From Actinocorallia longicatena (GTDB lineage Bacteria; Actinomycetota; Actinomycetes; Streptosporangiales; Streptosporangiaceae), in assembly GCF_039534125.1 (NCBI RefSeq), contig NZ_BAAAUV010000033.1, positions 1 to 64,000 of the forward strand: a stretch of 64,000 nucleotides of DNA. The letters are read 5' to 3'. The notes under the pieces were generated by a model that was given only the letters and a program-made list of their open reading frames with translations, searched no databases and was not told where the DNA came from. Below, piece by piece: positions 51,150 to 59,962 of the stretch. Position 1 is the first letter of the stretch. Every line of letters starts with the position of its first letter. The translations under genes were made by a program, and so were the position numbers.

Positions 51150-51539
51150 GTGACGTTCGTGCAGTTCGGAGCGCTGGCCTTCGGCATGGTCATCGGCTGG
51201 TTCACCTATTTCGTCAACCGCTACCGCCAGACGGTCGGCCTCGCCGACGTCGCGACCATCATCGGCGCCCTGGGCGGCGGCGCGATCCTCACGCTCTTCC
51301 CCGAGGAATCGGAGCTGTTCGCCGCCTACGGCATCGGCCTCGCCCTCGGCTTCTTCGGCTATTTCGGGCTGCTGCTGCTTCTCGTCCGCAAGACCGACGG
51401 CTTCACCACGGCCTGGTTCCTCGACGGCCGCGCCCCGAAGCTGGGCGACGACGAGCGCGACGGCACCGGCACCAACCGGGCCATGCGCGGCACGCCCGCC
51501 GACGCCCCCAAGCCCAGGGTCAGCCGCCCGCCCGCATGA
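51150..51539 (+). CDS. Membrane protein with long cytoplasmic tail (129 aa)
   Basis: Three membrane helices (FGALAFGMVIGWFTYFV, VATIIGALGGGAILTLF, YGIGLALGFFGYFGLLLLL) are followed by a Gly/Pro/Asp-rich cytoplasmic tail. Probably co-transcribed with the small membrane gene before it. Its 3' end overlaps the end of the CHAT operon by 20 bp. Function unknown. Confidence 0.6.
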   Translation: MTFVQFGALAFGMVIGWFTYFVNRYRQTVGLADVATIIGALGGGAILTLFPEESELFAAYGIGLALGFFGYFGLLLLLVRKTDGFTTAWFLDGRAPKLGDDERDGTGTNRAMRGTPADAPKPRVSRPPA

Positions 51540-54114
51540 CGAGCTGCGGCGGCGCGTAGGCGACATAGGCGAGGCCGAGCGGATTCCCGGACGCCAGCAG
51601 GCCCAGCCGCGTCGCCAGCAGGGCCTCGCCGAGGCTCCGCCCCTCCGTCACGAACTCCGTGAGCAGCCGCTCGGCCACCGGCGCCGCCAGCGACGTGAAC
51701 ACGGTGATCTCCGTGCCGATGACCCCGGCCGCCCCCGCGTGCTGGACGAACGATCGGAGGAAGCCCATGACGTTCGCGGGCTGGACGGCCGTCGTCTCGC
51801 ACCCGTTGAGGAACACCAGGGGCGTGCAGTCCGACCAGTCGGTGTCGGGGTCGCCGACGTTGTCCGGCGAGATCCCCATCTCGTGCAGCGGCCCGACCTG
51901 GAGCAGCGGGATCCGCCCGTCCATCATCCCGTGGCAGTAGAAGTACACCAGGTGCGGACGGAGATCCGGCGCCCCCAGGGCGTCGATCAGGGGCCGCTGC
52001 CGCTCGTGGTACTCCGACAGGCTCGGGTCGCCCAGGCCGTACGCCCACGCGGGATGGCGGGGGTCGAAGTCCGTGCTCGCCCCGACCACGACCGTCGGAC
52101 GCTCCCCCGGGTGCCGGATCACCCTGACGCCGCCGACCGCCGCCGAGGGACCCCAGCCCGAGACCGCGGGCAGGCGCGACTGGGGCAGGCCGATCTGGTG
52201 CCGGAACCCCCAGAAACCGCCCGGGCACACCACCGTCCTGTCCTCGTAGCGGGAGCAGGCTCCGAGGAAGCAGCGGTGGCCGCGGAGGTCCTCGCCCCTG
52301 CTGATCGCGCCGAAGGAGTCGGGGCAGAGCGACAGCTCCTCGGAGGTGGTCGTCAGCGGATGGTCGTAGAGGAGCCCGGCGGGCACGACCTGGCCGTGGT
52401 CGAGACGTCCGGCGATCTCCACGATGCCCGGCGCCCGCATGAGGTCGCGCAGCGCCTTGGCCCTCCGGCCGCCGGACAGGGAGGTGTTGATCGCGTCCCA
52501 CAGCCGGTATCCGGCGATCGCGAGCGTGACGAGATCGTCCGCGGTGCGGTCGAGGTCGGGGACGGCGTAGCGGTAGCGGAACGCGTCGGTGTACTCCTGC
52601 GGGCTGCCGTAGGCGACCGTCCGCAGCTTCTCGCGGGCCTCGGTGATCGCCTCCTGGACGGGGTTCTCCGCCAGGAGGGTCTCGGCGACCAGCCCGCTGT
52701 CGCCGCCGAAGAACCCGAAGGTGCCCGCGCCCGCGCGCGGAAGGTCGAAGTGGAGGGAGGCCGTGCTCGCGGGCTGGGCCGCGAGGTCCCCGGTCCGCAG
52801 CGTGGAGTCGGAGACGTAGGTCAGTTCCGAGCGCAGGGCGCCGGTCAGCTCGGTCCGCTCGTCGTCGACCGTCAGCGTGACCTGCCGGGTCTGCAGGAGG
52901 GTCTGGCGGCAGTACAGCCGGCACACGATCCGGTGCTCGCCGGGCCGGTCGGGGGTGCGCAGGGGGAACCACAGCCGGGGGCCGCCCGCCGGGCCGCCGC
53001 CGGGCCGCGGCCCCGCCTCCGCCGAGCCGCCGGGCAGGACGGTGAAGCGCCCCACATCGGCGCCGGGGACGACCATCGCGCCGTCGGCCGAGCTCAGGGT
53101 GACGACCAGCTCGGTGCCGGGCAGGATCGTCACCGGGGCGCCGGGTTCGAAGGAGTCCGGGGCCGTCTCGGCGGCGATCTCGAGCCAGTAGCGGTAGTCC
53201 GTCGCGGTGGACAGGCACCGGCCGGGGTTCAGCGGCGTCCCGTCCGCGTCGCTCAGCCCGGTGCTGACGACCCGCTCGGCCGGGACCGGAAGGCGTTCCG
53301 GCGCGGACTCGGGGAAGTCGGAGCCCAGGTAGACCTGCTCCTCCGACTCCTGGAGGTCGTCCTCGAACCCGACGTCCCTGGGATCGCCGGTGCGGGGGGT
53401 GCGGTCCGAGGGCTCCCAGGTCTCGAACCGCACGCGGCCCACGGCCACGGCACAGAGGCCGGCGACCGTCCCGGGGTCGGTGAGCCCGGCGAGCCTGGTC
53501 AGCTCGGGGACGTCGGGATGGGCGGCGGCCAGTTCGGCCTCCGGCGACGCCCACGGGCCGGGGGCCGCCTCGACGATGTCGAGGCAGCCGTCGAACCAGG
53601 GATCGGGGACCGCGCTGATCAGGCCGGGCAGCCGGTCGCGCTGCGCCTCCGACAGGTACGGCGCGATCCTGGCGCACATGGCCGCGCTGTACCAGCCGGA
53701 GTGCCCGGCCAGGTTGCCGAGCGTGGTGAGGGCGGTCTCCGTCTCCTCCGCGCCGGGGGCGCGCTCCCGGAGCCAGGGCAGCAGATAGAGCGTCTCCGCT
53801 CCCCCGGGCGGCGTCTTCGCCGCGTCGGCGAGCACGGACCGCAGGAACGCGCCGGACGGACCGGACCTCCCCGCCACCGCGGGGAACACCGCCTCGACCC
53901 GCGCCGCGAACGCCGTGCCCGCGACGCGTTCGGCGAGGACGTCGGCGACCGCGTCGGCGACGACAGGCCAGGAGTCCGGCACGTCGATCTCGGTCATGCC
54001 CGCGGCCACCGCCGCCACCGCCAGCAGGGCCTCCGCGCCCCGCACCCGGCGGGCCAGCCACGGCAGCAGCGACGGCGCGGGGTCCCCCAGGAGGTCTTCC
54101 AGAGAGGAGGCCAT
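51520..54114 (-). CDS. CHAT-domain protease (caspase-like), third gene of the operon
   Basis: The 864-residue protein begins with an all-helical region (LEDLLGDPAPSLLPWLARRV), a beta-rich middle with VTILPGTELVVTLSSADGAM, and a C-terminal CHAT domain. The catalytic pair is His728 in VYFYCHGMMDGRIPL and Cys772 in LVFLNGCETTAVQP; HAGAAGVIGTEI is the usual CHAT tail. CHAT proteases are caspase relatives in conflict or programmed-death pathways. Its ATG lies in the TGATG overlap with the previous gene, so translation is coupled. Confidence 0.82.
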   Translation of the reverse strand: MASSLEDLLGDPAPSLLPWLARRVRGAEALLAVAAVAAGMTEIDVPDSWPVVADAVADVLAERVAGTAFAARVEAVFPAVAGRSGPSGAFLRSVLADAAKTPPGGAETLYLLPWLRERAPGAEETETALTTLGNLAGHSGWYSAAMCARIAPYLSEAQRDRLPGLISAVPDPWFDGCLDIVEAAPGPWASPEAELAAAHPDVPELTRLAGLTDPGTVAGLCAVAVGRVRFETWEPSDRTPRTGDPRDVGFEDDLQESEEQVYLGSDFPESAPERLPVPAERVVSTGLSDADGTPLNPGRCLSTATDYRYWLEIAAETAPDSFEPGAPVTILPGTELVVTLSSADGAMVVPGADVGRFTVLPGGSAEAGPRPGGGPAGGPRLWFPLRTPDRPGEHRIVCRLYCRQTLLQTRQVTLTVDDERTELTGALRSELTYVSDSTLRTGDLAAQPASTASLHFDLPRAGAGTFGFFGGDSGLVAETLLAENPVQEAITEAREKLRTVAYGSPQEYTDAFRYRYAVPDLDRTADDLVTLAIAGYRLWDAINTSLSGGRRAKALRDLMRAPGIVEIAGRLDHGQVVPAGLLYDHPLTTTSEELSLCPDSFGAISRGEDLRGHRCFLGACSRYEDRTVVCPGGFWGFRHQIGLPQSRLPAVSGWGPSAAVGGVRVIRHPGERPTVVVGASTDFDPRHPAWAYGLGDPSLSEYHERQRPLIDALGAPDLRPHLVYFYCHGMMDGRIPLLQVGPLHEMGISPDNVGDPDTDWSDCTPLVFLNGCETTAVQPANVMGFLRSFVQHAGAAGVIGTEITVFTSLAAPVAERLLTEFVTEGRSLGEALLATRLGLLASGNPLGLAYVAYAPPQLVMRAGG

Positions 54115-55478
54115 CACTCTCCCGGGCCGGCGATGCCGTCGAGGTACTCTCCCGTCGTGATCGACTCGTCGATCTGGGCCTCGGTGAGCGGCTCGGTCTG
54201 GTTGACCGCCGTGTAGGTCGTCCCGTGGTGGTCGAGGGCCACCGCCAGACGGTCCCCGGCCACGAGGTGCGGCAGGTTCGTGTGCAGGATCCTGACGTGC
54301 TCGTGCCACTCTTCGGCCAGCCTGGGGCCGTCGCCGGCGAACTTCAGCACGTCGTGGAGCTTGGCGGCCGAGTCGAGCCAGGTGCGCGACAGGCCGGCGT
54401 CGGCGAGCATCTCCCAGTAGGTCGTGAACAGGGTCCGCAGCGGGGCGGGTTCGAGGTCGGGGAGGTCCGAGGCCTTGGCGAACAGGCCGGACATCGCCGC
54501 CGTGAGCCCCTCGCGCTGCCGGGCCTCGCGCGCCGTCCGGCCGCCCTCCATCCTCTGCCGGTAGCGGATGACGCCGAGGGCCAGGGCGTTGGCGTGCTTC
54601 AGCTCGGGCCTGTCGTCGGAGCGGGGCACCGAGGACAGGTACTCGCTGTTCGCCTCCGCCGAGTCGGCGAGCACGGCGTTGTAGAAGGTGTCGATGAGCT
54701 CCACCAGCAGCTCCCATCCGAACACCTCCTCGGCGCCCGCCCCCTCGTCCCGCTCCTTCCGGGTCCTGACGTGCACCCACCCGCGAGCCCCCCACAGCTC
54801 CTCCTCGGTCGTCAGGAGCCGCGCGCGCAGGGACTCGGCCAGATCGACCGGGCAGCGCACGCTCCCGGCCACCTCGGCGAGCGTCTCCTTGTCGAGACGG
54901 GCGAAGGTCTCCAGGAGCGTCTTCAGGGGGAATCTCGCGTCACGCGTCTTCCCGCCCCTGTCCGGATCGGCCGCGATGTAGTCGTTGAAGCGCAGCACGG
55001 TCGCGTAGTGGCGGTCCAGGCCCAGCTCCGCGAGCCAGGCGGGAGGGGACGCCGCCCGGCGCTCCAGCAGGTCGGCCAGCTCCAGCCTGCGCGGGGTGTC
55101 GAGATCGATCGGCTTCCACGCCGACATCATGAACCGGGGGCCCGGCCCGACCAGGCGGAGCTGCTTGACGCAGGCGTCGATGAAGTCGTCCGCGTTGAAC
55201 CAGCGGAGCTGGAACGGCCCCGCCGCCAGCAACCGCCCCTTGTCGTCGCCGGAGGTACGGCCGATGACCTCGGCGCGGGTCTCCATCGCCACGTCGAGGA
55301 TCTCCAGGACGGCCCGGGAGTCGAAGGCGTAGGTGTTGTTGAGCATGATCGGCCTGCCCAGCAGCAGGCTGATGACGGTCTCGGCCTGCGACTGCGCGAG
55401 GTTGGCGTGCTCGGGACGGTCCAGGGCCGTGACCCGGGTCGAGTCGTAGGACTCCTGGAAGACCGGATGGTTCAGCAT
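54114..55478 (-). CDS. Unrecognised 454-residue protein between two CHAT genes
   Basis: Mostly alpha-helical, with ISLLLGRPIMLNNTYAFDSR near the N-terminus, FNADDFIDACVKQLRLVGPG, RFNDYIAADPDR, and HVRILHTNLPHLVAGDRLAV near the end. It has no signal peptide, no membrane segment and no motif I recognise. Its start and stop overlap both CHAT genes, so all three proteins should be made in step. It may be a substrate, inhibitor or adaptor of the proteases (inference). Confidence 0.6.
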   Translation of the reverse strand: MLNHPVFQESYDSTRVTALDRPEHANLAQSQAETVISLLLGRPIMLNNTYAFDSRAVLEILDVAMETRAEVIGRTSGDDKGRLLAAGPFQLRWFNADDFIDACVKQLRLVGPGPRFMMSAWKPIDLDTPRRLELADLLERRAASPPAWLAELGLDRHYATVLRFNDYIAADPDRGGKTRDARFPLKTLLETFARLDKETLAEVAGSVRCPVDLAESLRARLLTTEEELWGARGWVHVRTRKERDEGAGAEEVFGWELLVELIDTFYNAVLADSAEANSEYLSSVPRSDDRPELKHANALALGVIRYRQRMEGGRTAREARQREGLTAAMSGLFAKASDLPDLEPAPLRTLFTTYWEMLADAGLSRTWLDSAAKLHDVLKFAGDGPRLAEEWHEHVRILHTNLPHLVAGDRLAVALDHHGTTYTAVNQTEPLTEAQIDESITTGEYLDGIAGPGE

Positions 55479-58354
55479 GGAGGCTCTCCTTGCACGGTCG
55501 GATCGGGGGATGTGCGCCTTGCCAGGTAGAGCAGCGGCACCGCGGCGGCGCCCGGCTGCCCGGTGAGGACGTAGCGCCGCAGCGCCCGCCCGAAGGCCTG
55601 GTCGACGGGGAGATCCGCCAGGACCAGGGAGGTCAGTTCGTCGACGAGCGAGGTGATCGTGTGGCTCATCACCTCGACGCGCATCGCGACGACCGCCCCC
55701 GCCCCCGCCTCGACGAGCCTGCGGCCCAGGCCGCCCGACCGGCAGCCGACCAGGACGACCACGGCCGGGAGCGGCGCCGGGAGCGCCTCGATGAACCGCT
55801 CGTGGGATACCGGGGGATGGTCGGCGGAGAACCGGAGGTCGGTGTCGGAGCAGTGCGCCCAGACCTGGAGGATGTCGGCCCGGGGAAGGGCTCCGGGGGC
55901 CAGATCGTCGGCCGACGCGATCCGCCGGAGCTCCTCCACGTGCACCGATCGGAGCGCGGTGCGCCGCCGGAGTTCCTCGTGGGCGGCGTCGACGAAGGAC
56001 AGCTCGTCCTGGGCGCCCCGCAGGGCGAGCAGCACGGGCCGGTGCCGTCCGGGGGCGGGCGGAGACCCCGGCACCGCGACGCTCCTGACGATCGAGACCT
56101 GGGGTTCGGCGAACCAGCCGAGCGGGGCTCCGGTCAGCCGCAGCAGCTCCCAGGCGGGGGCCTCGACGCCCGCGCAGTCCAGCTCGATCCTGACCGGCAG
56201 CTCCGGATCGTCGCCCCGGGCGCGGTCGAGCTCCAGGTCCAGGCCCGAGCACCACAGCAGGTCGCCGAGCGCGGCCCCGGCGAACGATGGAACCGACAGC
56301 CGCTCGACCATGAGCCTGCTGAGCCGCCCGGAGTCCGCCGCTCCCTGGCCTCGGGCCGAGCGCAGCAGCGCCCGCACCCGGTCCATGAGCTTCCGGTCGC
56401 CCTCGGGGCTGAGGTCCCGCACCGGGCCGGCGGGAAGATCCACCCGGACTCCTCCGGGCAGCTCCGCGGACGGCCCGGACGTGCCGTCCCGCCCGGTCAG
56501 CCTGACCGCGATGCCGCCCCGCCTCCCGTCCGCCGGGGTGAGCAGGTCGTAGCCCATGACGCGCCGGCCGTCGGTCGCCACCACCCGGAGGGGGCCCGCG
56601 GCCACCCGCGTGAATCCGGGGCGGCGCAGCCGGGTCTGCGCGCCAGGGGCGATCAGGCCGATCCCCTCGTCCGGGTGGACCCAGGCGAGGCTCCCCCGGC
56701 TGAACCCGGACGCGACCGGGGAGTCCTTCGGCGGGCTCACCCGGACCGTCCCGGCGGCGGGGACCTCCTGGACGCGGCCCGACCGGGTCATGACCACGAT
56801 CCCGTCGGCCAGCACGTCGACGAGGGCCGAGTCGGCCTCGGTCCGCAGCGTGCGCGTCCCCCGGGAGGACATCAGCCGGGCCTCACCGTCGATCGCCAGG
56901 GCGGCGAGCTCTCCGCCGGGGCCGTAGGCGATCCCGGTGACGGTGTGATCGAAGGTCATCAGGATCTCGTCCCGCTCCGAGACGACCTCGTTCGACCGGC
57001 TGAAGGCGTACTCCTCGCCGGAGGAGGCCACGGCGTCGCATCCACCGGAGGACAGCCTCCGCAGCGCCCCGTCGCCGGGGGTCCACCGCCAGGCTCCCGC
57101 CCGGGAGGTCACGAGCCAGCCGTCCCGGTGGCCCGCGATCCTGCGGACGGGGAGCCTTCCCGGCAGGCGGGCGGCGGCCGAGCGCGACCCGTGGCCGTCG
57201 AACTCCACGAGCGCGCCGGTGTCCGTCCCGGCCGCGGCCTTCCACCGGTGCCGGGGTGAGACGGCGAGCGCCGTGATCCTGTCGGTGACGGCCTCGTGGC
57301 TGCCCTGCCCGGCCAGATCCCACTGGACGACCTCCGACCCCGACGCCGTCACGAGATGCCGGTCGTCGAGGAAGGCGACCGGGCCGCCTCCGGTGATCTC
57401 GGCGGGAGGCTCGCCCGGCCGCCCCACCCGGATGACGTCGCGGCCCGAGGAGGCCAGGACTCCGGCCGGTGACCAGGCCAGGAATCTGACGGAGGCGTGC
57501 CGCCAGACCGGTTCCGCCTCGCCTGCCACCTCCACGCCGCCGTCCCGGGCGAAGGCCAGCCGTCCTGCGGCGTCGAACGCGGCGGCCGACAGCGGACCGG
57601 GAACCGGCGGCTCCGTCCGCCACACGGGCTCGCCCTTCAGCAGCCAGGAACCGCGCGTGCCGTCGGCGGCGGCCATGGTGAGGACGTCCTCGCCGACGAA
57701 GGACAGCGCGATGATCGGTGAGCCGCGGGGCGACTCGAGGTCCGCCCAGCGCAGACCGTCCCACAGCCTGACGGTGCCGCCCTCGTTCCCGCAGGCGACC
57801 AGGCCGTCCTCGCTCACGGCGCTCGCGCGCAGACCGCCCGCCGTGGGCAGGTCCGAGGGGACCGCCATGCCCGCCGCCCGGACCGCGCCCCTGGCGCCGC
57901 CGCCCGCGAAGACCGCGGAGGCGTTCCCGGACAGGGTCCACACGGCACCGCCGGAGGAGCCGGACGATCCCAGCACCGGTTCCAGGCCCGCCCCCGCCGT
58001 CCAGGCGAGGACCTCGCCCCCTGCGGTCCCCACCAGGACGCGTCCGGCGGCCGGGGCCAGCGCGCGCACCACGGACGGGGCCCTTCCGTCGCGGCGGATC
58101 CGGCCGTCCCTCGACCGCGACGACCAGCGCAACCGAAGCTGCGGCGCGCCCGTGGCCATCAGCCGCGCCACCGCCCAGCGCTCGACCGCCGGCATCCGCC
58201 ACTCGACCGCGATCTCCAGGACCGTCTGGAAGAACAGGACCGGATCGCCGGTGCCGACCCGGTTCTCCGCGTGGTTCAGGGCGGTGGTGAAGTCCTCGTC
58301 GCCCGCGAACCGCGCGGGCACGCCCAGCCCGCCGTCGCCTTGCCGTTCTGTCAC
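55472..58354 (-). CDS. WD40-like propeller CHAT protease, first gene of the operon
   Basis: The 960-residue protein has a short helical N-terminus (about residues 1-70), a beta-propeller with WD40-like blades (VRLWDGLRWADLE, VVQWDLAGQGS, AYGPGGELAALAIDGEARLM), and a C-terminal CHAT domain. The candidate catalytic pair is His834 in VWAHCSD and Cys871 in VVVLVGCRSGG. The propeller may bind a trigger or a substrate. The GTG start lies at the head of the operon. Its last codons overlap the start of the 454-residue gene. Confidence 0.82.
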   Translation of the reverse strand: MTERQGDGGLGVPARFAGDEDFTTALNHAENRVGTGDPVLFFQTVLEIAVEWRMPAVERWAVARLMATGAPQLRLRWSSRSRDGRIRRDGRAPSVVRALAPAAGRVLVGTAGGEVLAWTAGAGLEPVLGSSGSSGGAVWTLSGNASAVFAGGGARGAVRAAGMAVPSDLPTAGGLRASAVSEDGLVACGNEGGTVRLWDGLRWADLESPRGSPIIALSFVGEDVLTMAAADGTRGSWLLKGEPVWRTEPPVPGPLSAAAFDAAGRLAFARDGGVEVAGEAEPVWRHASVRFLAWSPAGVLASSGRDVIRVGRPGEPPAEITGGGPVAFLDDRHLVTASGSEVVQWDLAGQGSHEAVTDRITALAVSPRHRWKAAAGTDTGALVEFDGHGSRSAAARLPGRLPVRRIAGHRDGWLVTSRAGAWRWTPGDGALRRLSSGGCDAVASSGEEYAFSRSNEVVSERDEILMTFDHTVTGIAYGPGGELAALAIDGEARLMSSRGTRTLRTEADSALVDVLADGIVVMTRSGRVQEVPAAGTVRVSPPKDSPVASGFSRGSLAWVHPDEGIGLIAPGAQTRLRRPGFTRVAAGPLRVVATDGRRVMGYDLLTPADGRRGGIAVRLTGRDGTSGPSAELPGGVRVDLPAGPVRDLSPEGDRKLMDRVRALLRSARGQGAADSGRLSRLMVERLSVPSFAGAALGDLLWCSGLDLELDRARGDDPELPVRIELDCAGVEAPAWELLRLTGAPLGWFAEPQVSIVRSVAVPGSPPAPGRHRPVLLALRGAQDELSFVDAAHEELRRRTALRSVHVEELRRIASADDLAPGALPRADILQVWAHCSDTDLRFSADHPPVSHERFIEALPAPLPAVVVLVGCRSGGLGRRLVEAGAGAVVAMRVEVMSHTITSLVDELTSLVLADLPVDQAFGRALRRYVLTGQPGAAAVPLLYLARRTSPDPTVQGEPPC

Positions 58355-58459
58355 GCCCGCGCCTGCCCTCGGACCCGTGGGAACAACCGTCCCAGTTGGA
58401 CGTGTGCGGTCCGTGGGAAGTTCACACCGGAACGGAAGAACACCACGAAAAGCAACGAA

Positions 58460-58486
58460 GCCCCGACCGGGAGTACCGGTCGGGGC
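58460..58486 (-). terminator. Terminator downstream of the M16 peptidase gene
   Basis: Eleven-base perfect arms GCCCCGACCGG and CCGGTCGGGGC with a GAGTA loop; on the minus strand a TTCGTTGCTTTTCG run follows. It separates the M16 gene from the CHAT operon. Confidence 0.82.
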
Positions 58487-58520
58487 CTGTTCGTCCGTTT
58501 CGCAAGGTCAGACGCGGGGG

Positions 58521-59849
58521 TCAGACCTCGAAGTCACGGCCCTCGAAGGGCCCGATGACGGTCAGCGTCGGACGCTGCTCCAGGAGCTCGCGGGCGATCG
58601 TGTTGACCTCGTCGAGGGTCACGGAGTCGATCCGCGACAGGACCTCGTCGACCGACAGCAGGCTGTCGTAGACCAGCTCGGACTTGCCGATGCGCGACAT
58701 CCGCGAGCCGGTGTCCTCCAGGCCGAGGACGGTCGAGCCGCGGAGCTGGCCCTTGCCGCGGGAGAGCTCCTCGGCGGTGATGCCCGCCTTGGCTGCCTTG
58801 GCGAACTCGTCGAGCGAGATCCTCAGGACGTCGTCGATCTTGGCGGGCTGGCAGCCGGCGTACAGGCCGAACGAGCCGGTGTCGGCGTGCTGGCTGGTGT
58901 AGCTGTACACCGAGTAGGCCAGGCCGCGCTTCTCCCGGATCTCCTGGAACAGCCGCGAGGACATGCCGCCGCCGAAGGCCGCGTTCAGGACCCCCAGGGC
59001 GAAGCGGCGGTCGTCGTTGCGGGCCAGGCCCGGGACGCCCAGCACGATGTGGGCCTGCTCGGTGTCATCGACGATGAGGCGGGTGCCGCCGCCGAGCGTC
59101 GGGGTCGGGTCGCCGCCGAGCCGGGGCGCGGCGGGCTTGTCCCCGCCCGACAGCTTGCCCTCGAAGGCCTTGGCGACCAGGGCGACGACCTTGTCGTGGT
59201 CGATGTTGCCCGCGACCGCGACGACGAGGTTCGGCGGCGTGTAGTGCGAGTGGTAGTAGCGGGCGATGCCGTCGCGCTGGAGGGCGTTGATCGTCTCGAC
59301 GGTGCCGAGGATCGGGCGGCCCAGCGGGGCGTCGCCGTACATCGCGATCGAGAACTCGTCGTGGATCAGGTCCGACGGGTCGTCGTCGCGCATCGAGATC
59401 TCCTCGAGGATGACGCCGCGCTCGGCGTCCACGTCCTCGGCGGTGATCAGGGAGCCCGTGACCATGTCGGAGACGACGTCGACCGCGAGCGGCAGGTCGT
59501 CGTCCAGGACGCGGGCGTAGTAGCAGGTGTACTCCTTGGCCGTGAAGGCGTTCAGGTCACCGCCGACGGCGTCCATCTCCGCCGAGATCTCCAGCGCGGA
59601 GCGGCGCTCGGTGCCCTTGAACAGCAGGTGCTCGAGGTAGTGCGTGGCACCGGCGTCGGCGAGGTCCTCGTCGCGCGAGCCGATCCCGGCCCAGATGCCG
59701 AAGGCGACCGAGCGGACCGTCGGCATGGTCTCGGTGACCACGCGCAGGCCGCCGGGAAGGACGGTCCGGCGGACGGTGCCGACACCGTCGTGGCCCGGGT
59801 ACAGGGTGACGGTGCTGCCGGGGGCCTGTTCCGTCGCGGACGAAGTCAC
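58521..59849 (-). CDS. M16-family zinc peptidase
   Basis: The 442-residue protein has the inverted zinc motif HYLEHLLFKGT (His70, Glu73, His74) and the more distal VILEEISMRDDDPSD. It resembles processing-peptidase-like M16B enzymes that degrade short peptides or cleave targeting peptides. It follows pnp by about 110 bp on the same strand, the conserved actinobacterial order. dapB, its usual next neighbour, is about 29 kb away. Confidence 0.93.
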   Translation of the reverse strand: MTSSATEQAPGSTVTLYPGHDGVGTVRRTVLPGGLRVVTETMPTVRSVAFGIWAGIGSRDEDLADAGATHYLEHLLFKGTERRSALEISAEMDAVGGDLNAFTAKEYTCYYARVLDDDLPLAVDVVSDMVTGSLITAEDVDAERGVILEEISMRDDDPSDLIHDEFSIAMYGDAPLGRPILGTVETINALQRDGIARYYHSHYTPPNLVVAVAGNIDHDKVVALVAKAFEGKLSGGDKPAAPRLGGDPTPTLGGGTRLIVDDTEQAHIVLGVPGLARNDDRRFALGVLNAAFGGGMSSRLFQEIREKRGLAYSVYSYTSQHADTGSFGLYAGCQPAKIDDVLRISLDEFAKAAKAGITAEELSRGKGQLRGSTVLGLEDTGSRMSRIGKSELVYDSLLSVDEVLSRIDSVTLDEVNTIARELLEQRPTLTVIGPFEGRDFEV

Positions 59850-59893
59850 TGGAAGAACTCTTCTCGGATCGCTTCAGACATGGGGAAGAAGAA

Positions 59894-59936
59894 GGCCGAC
59901 CGGCCCGCGCACAGTGTGTCGCGGAACCAGTCGGCC
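59894..59936 (-). terminator. Nested hairpin between pnp and the M16 gene
   Basis: GGCCGAC and GTCGGCC arms (59894-59900, 59930-59936) surround an inner CGCG/CGCG stem. It lies 27 bp after the pnp stop on the minus strand. It could be a weak terminator or an RNA-processing site. Confidence 0.5.
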
Positions 59937-59962
59937 GTCACGTGATTCGGCTATCGGACGAC

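Noticed and set aside
51739..54216. An 825-codon frame opposite the CHAT gene
   Set aside because: Antisense shadow; the minus-strand CHAT protein has catalytic motifs and coupled starts.
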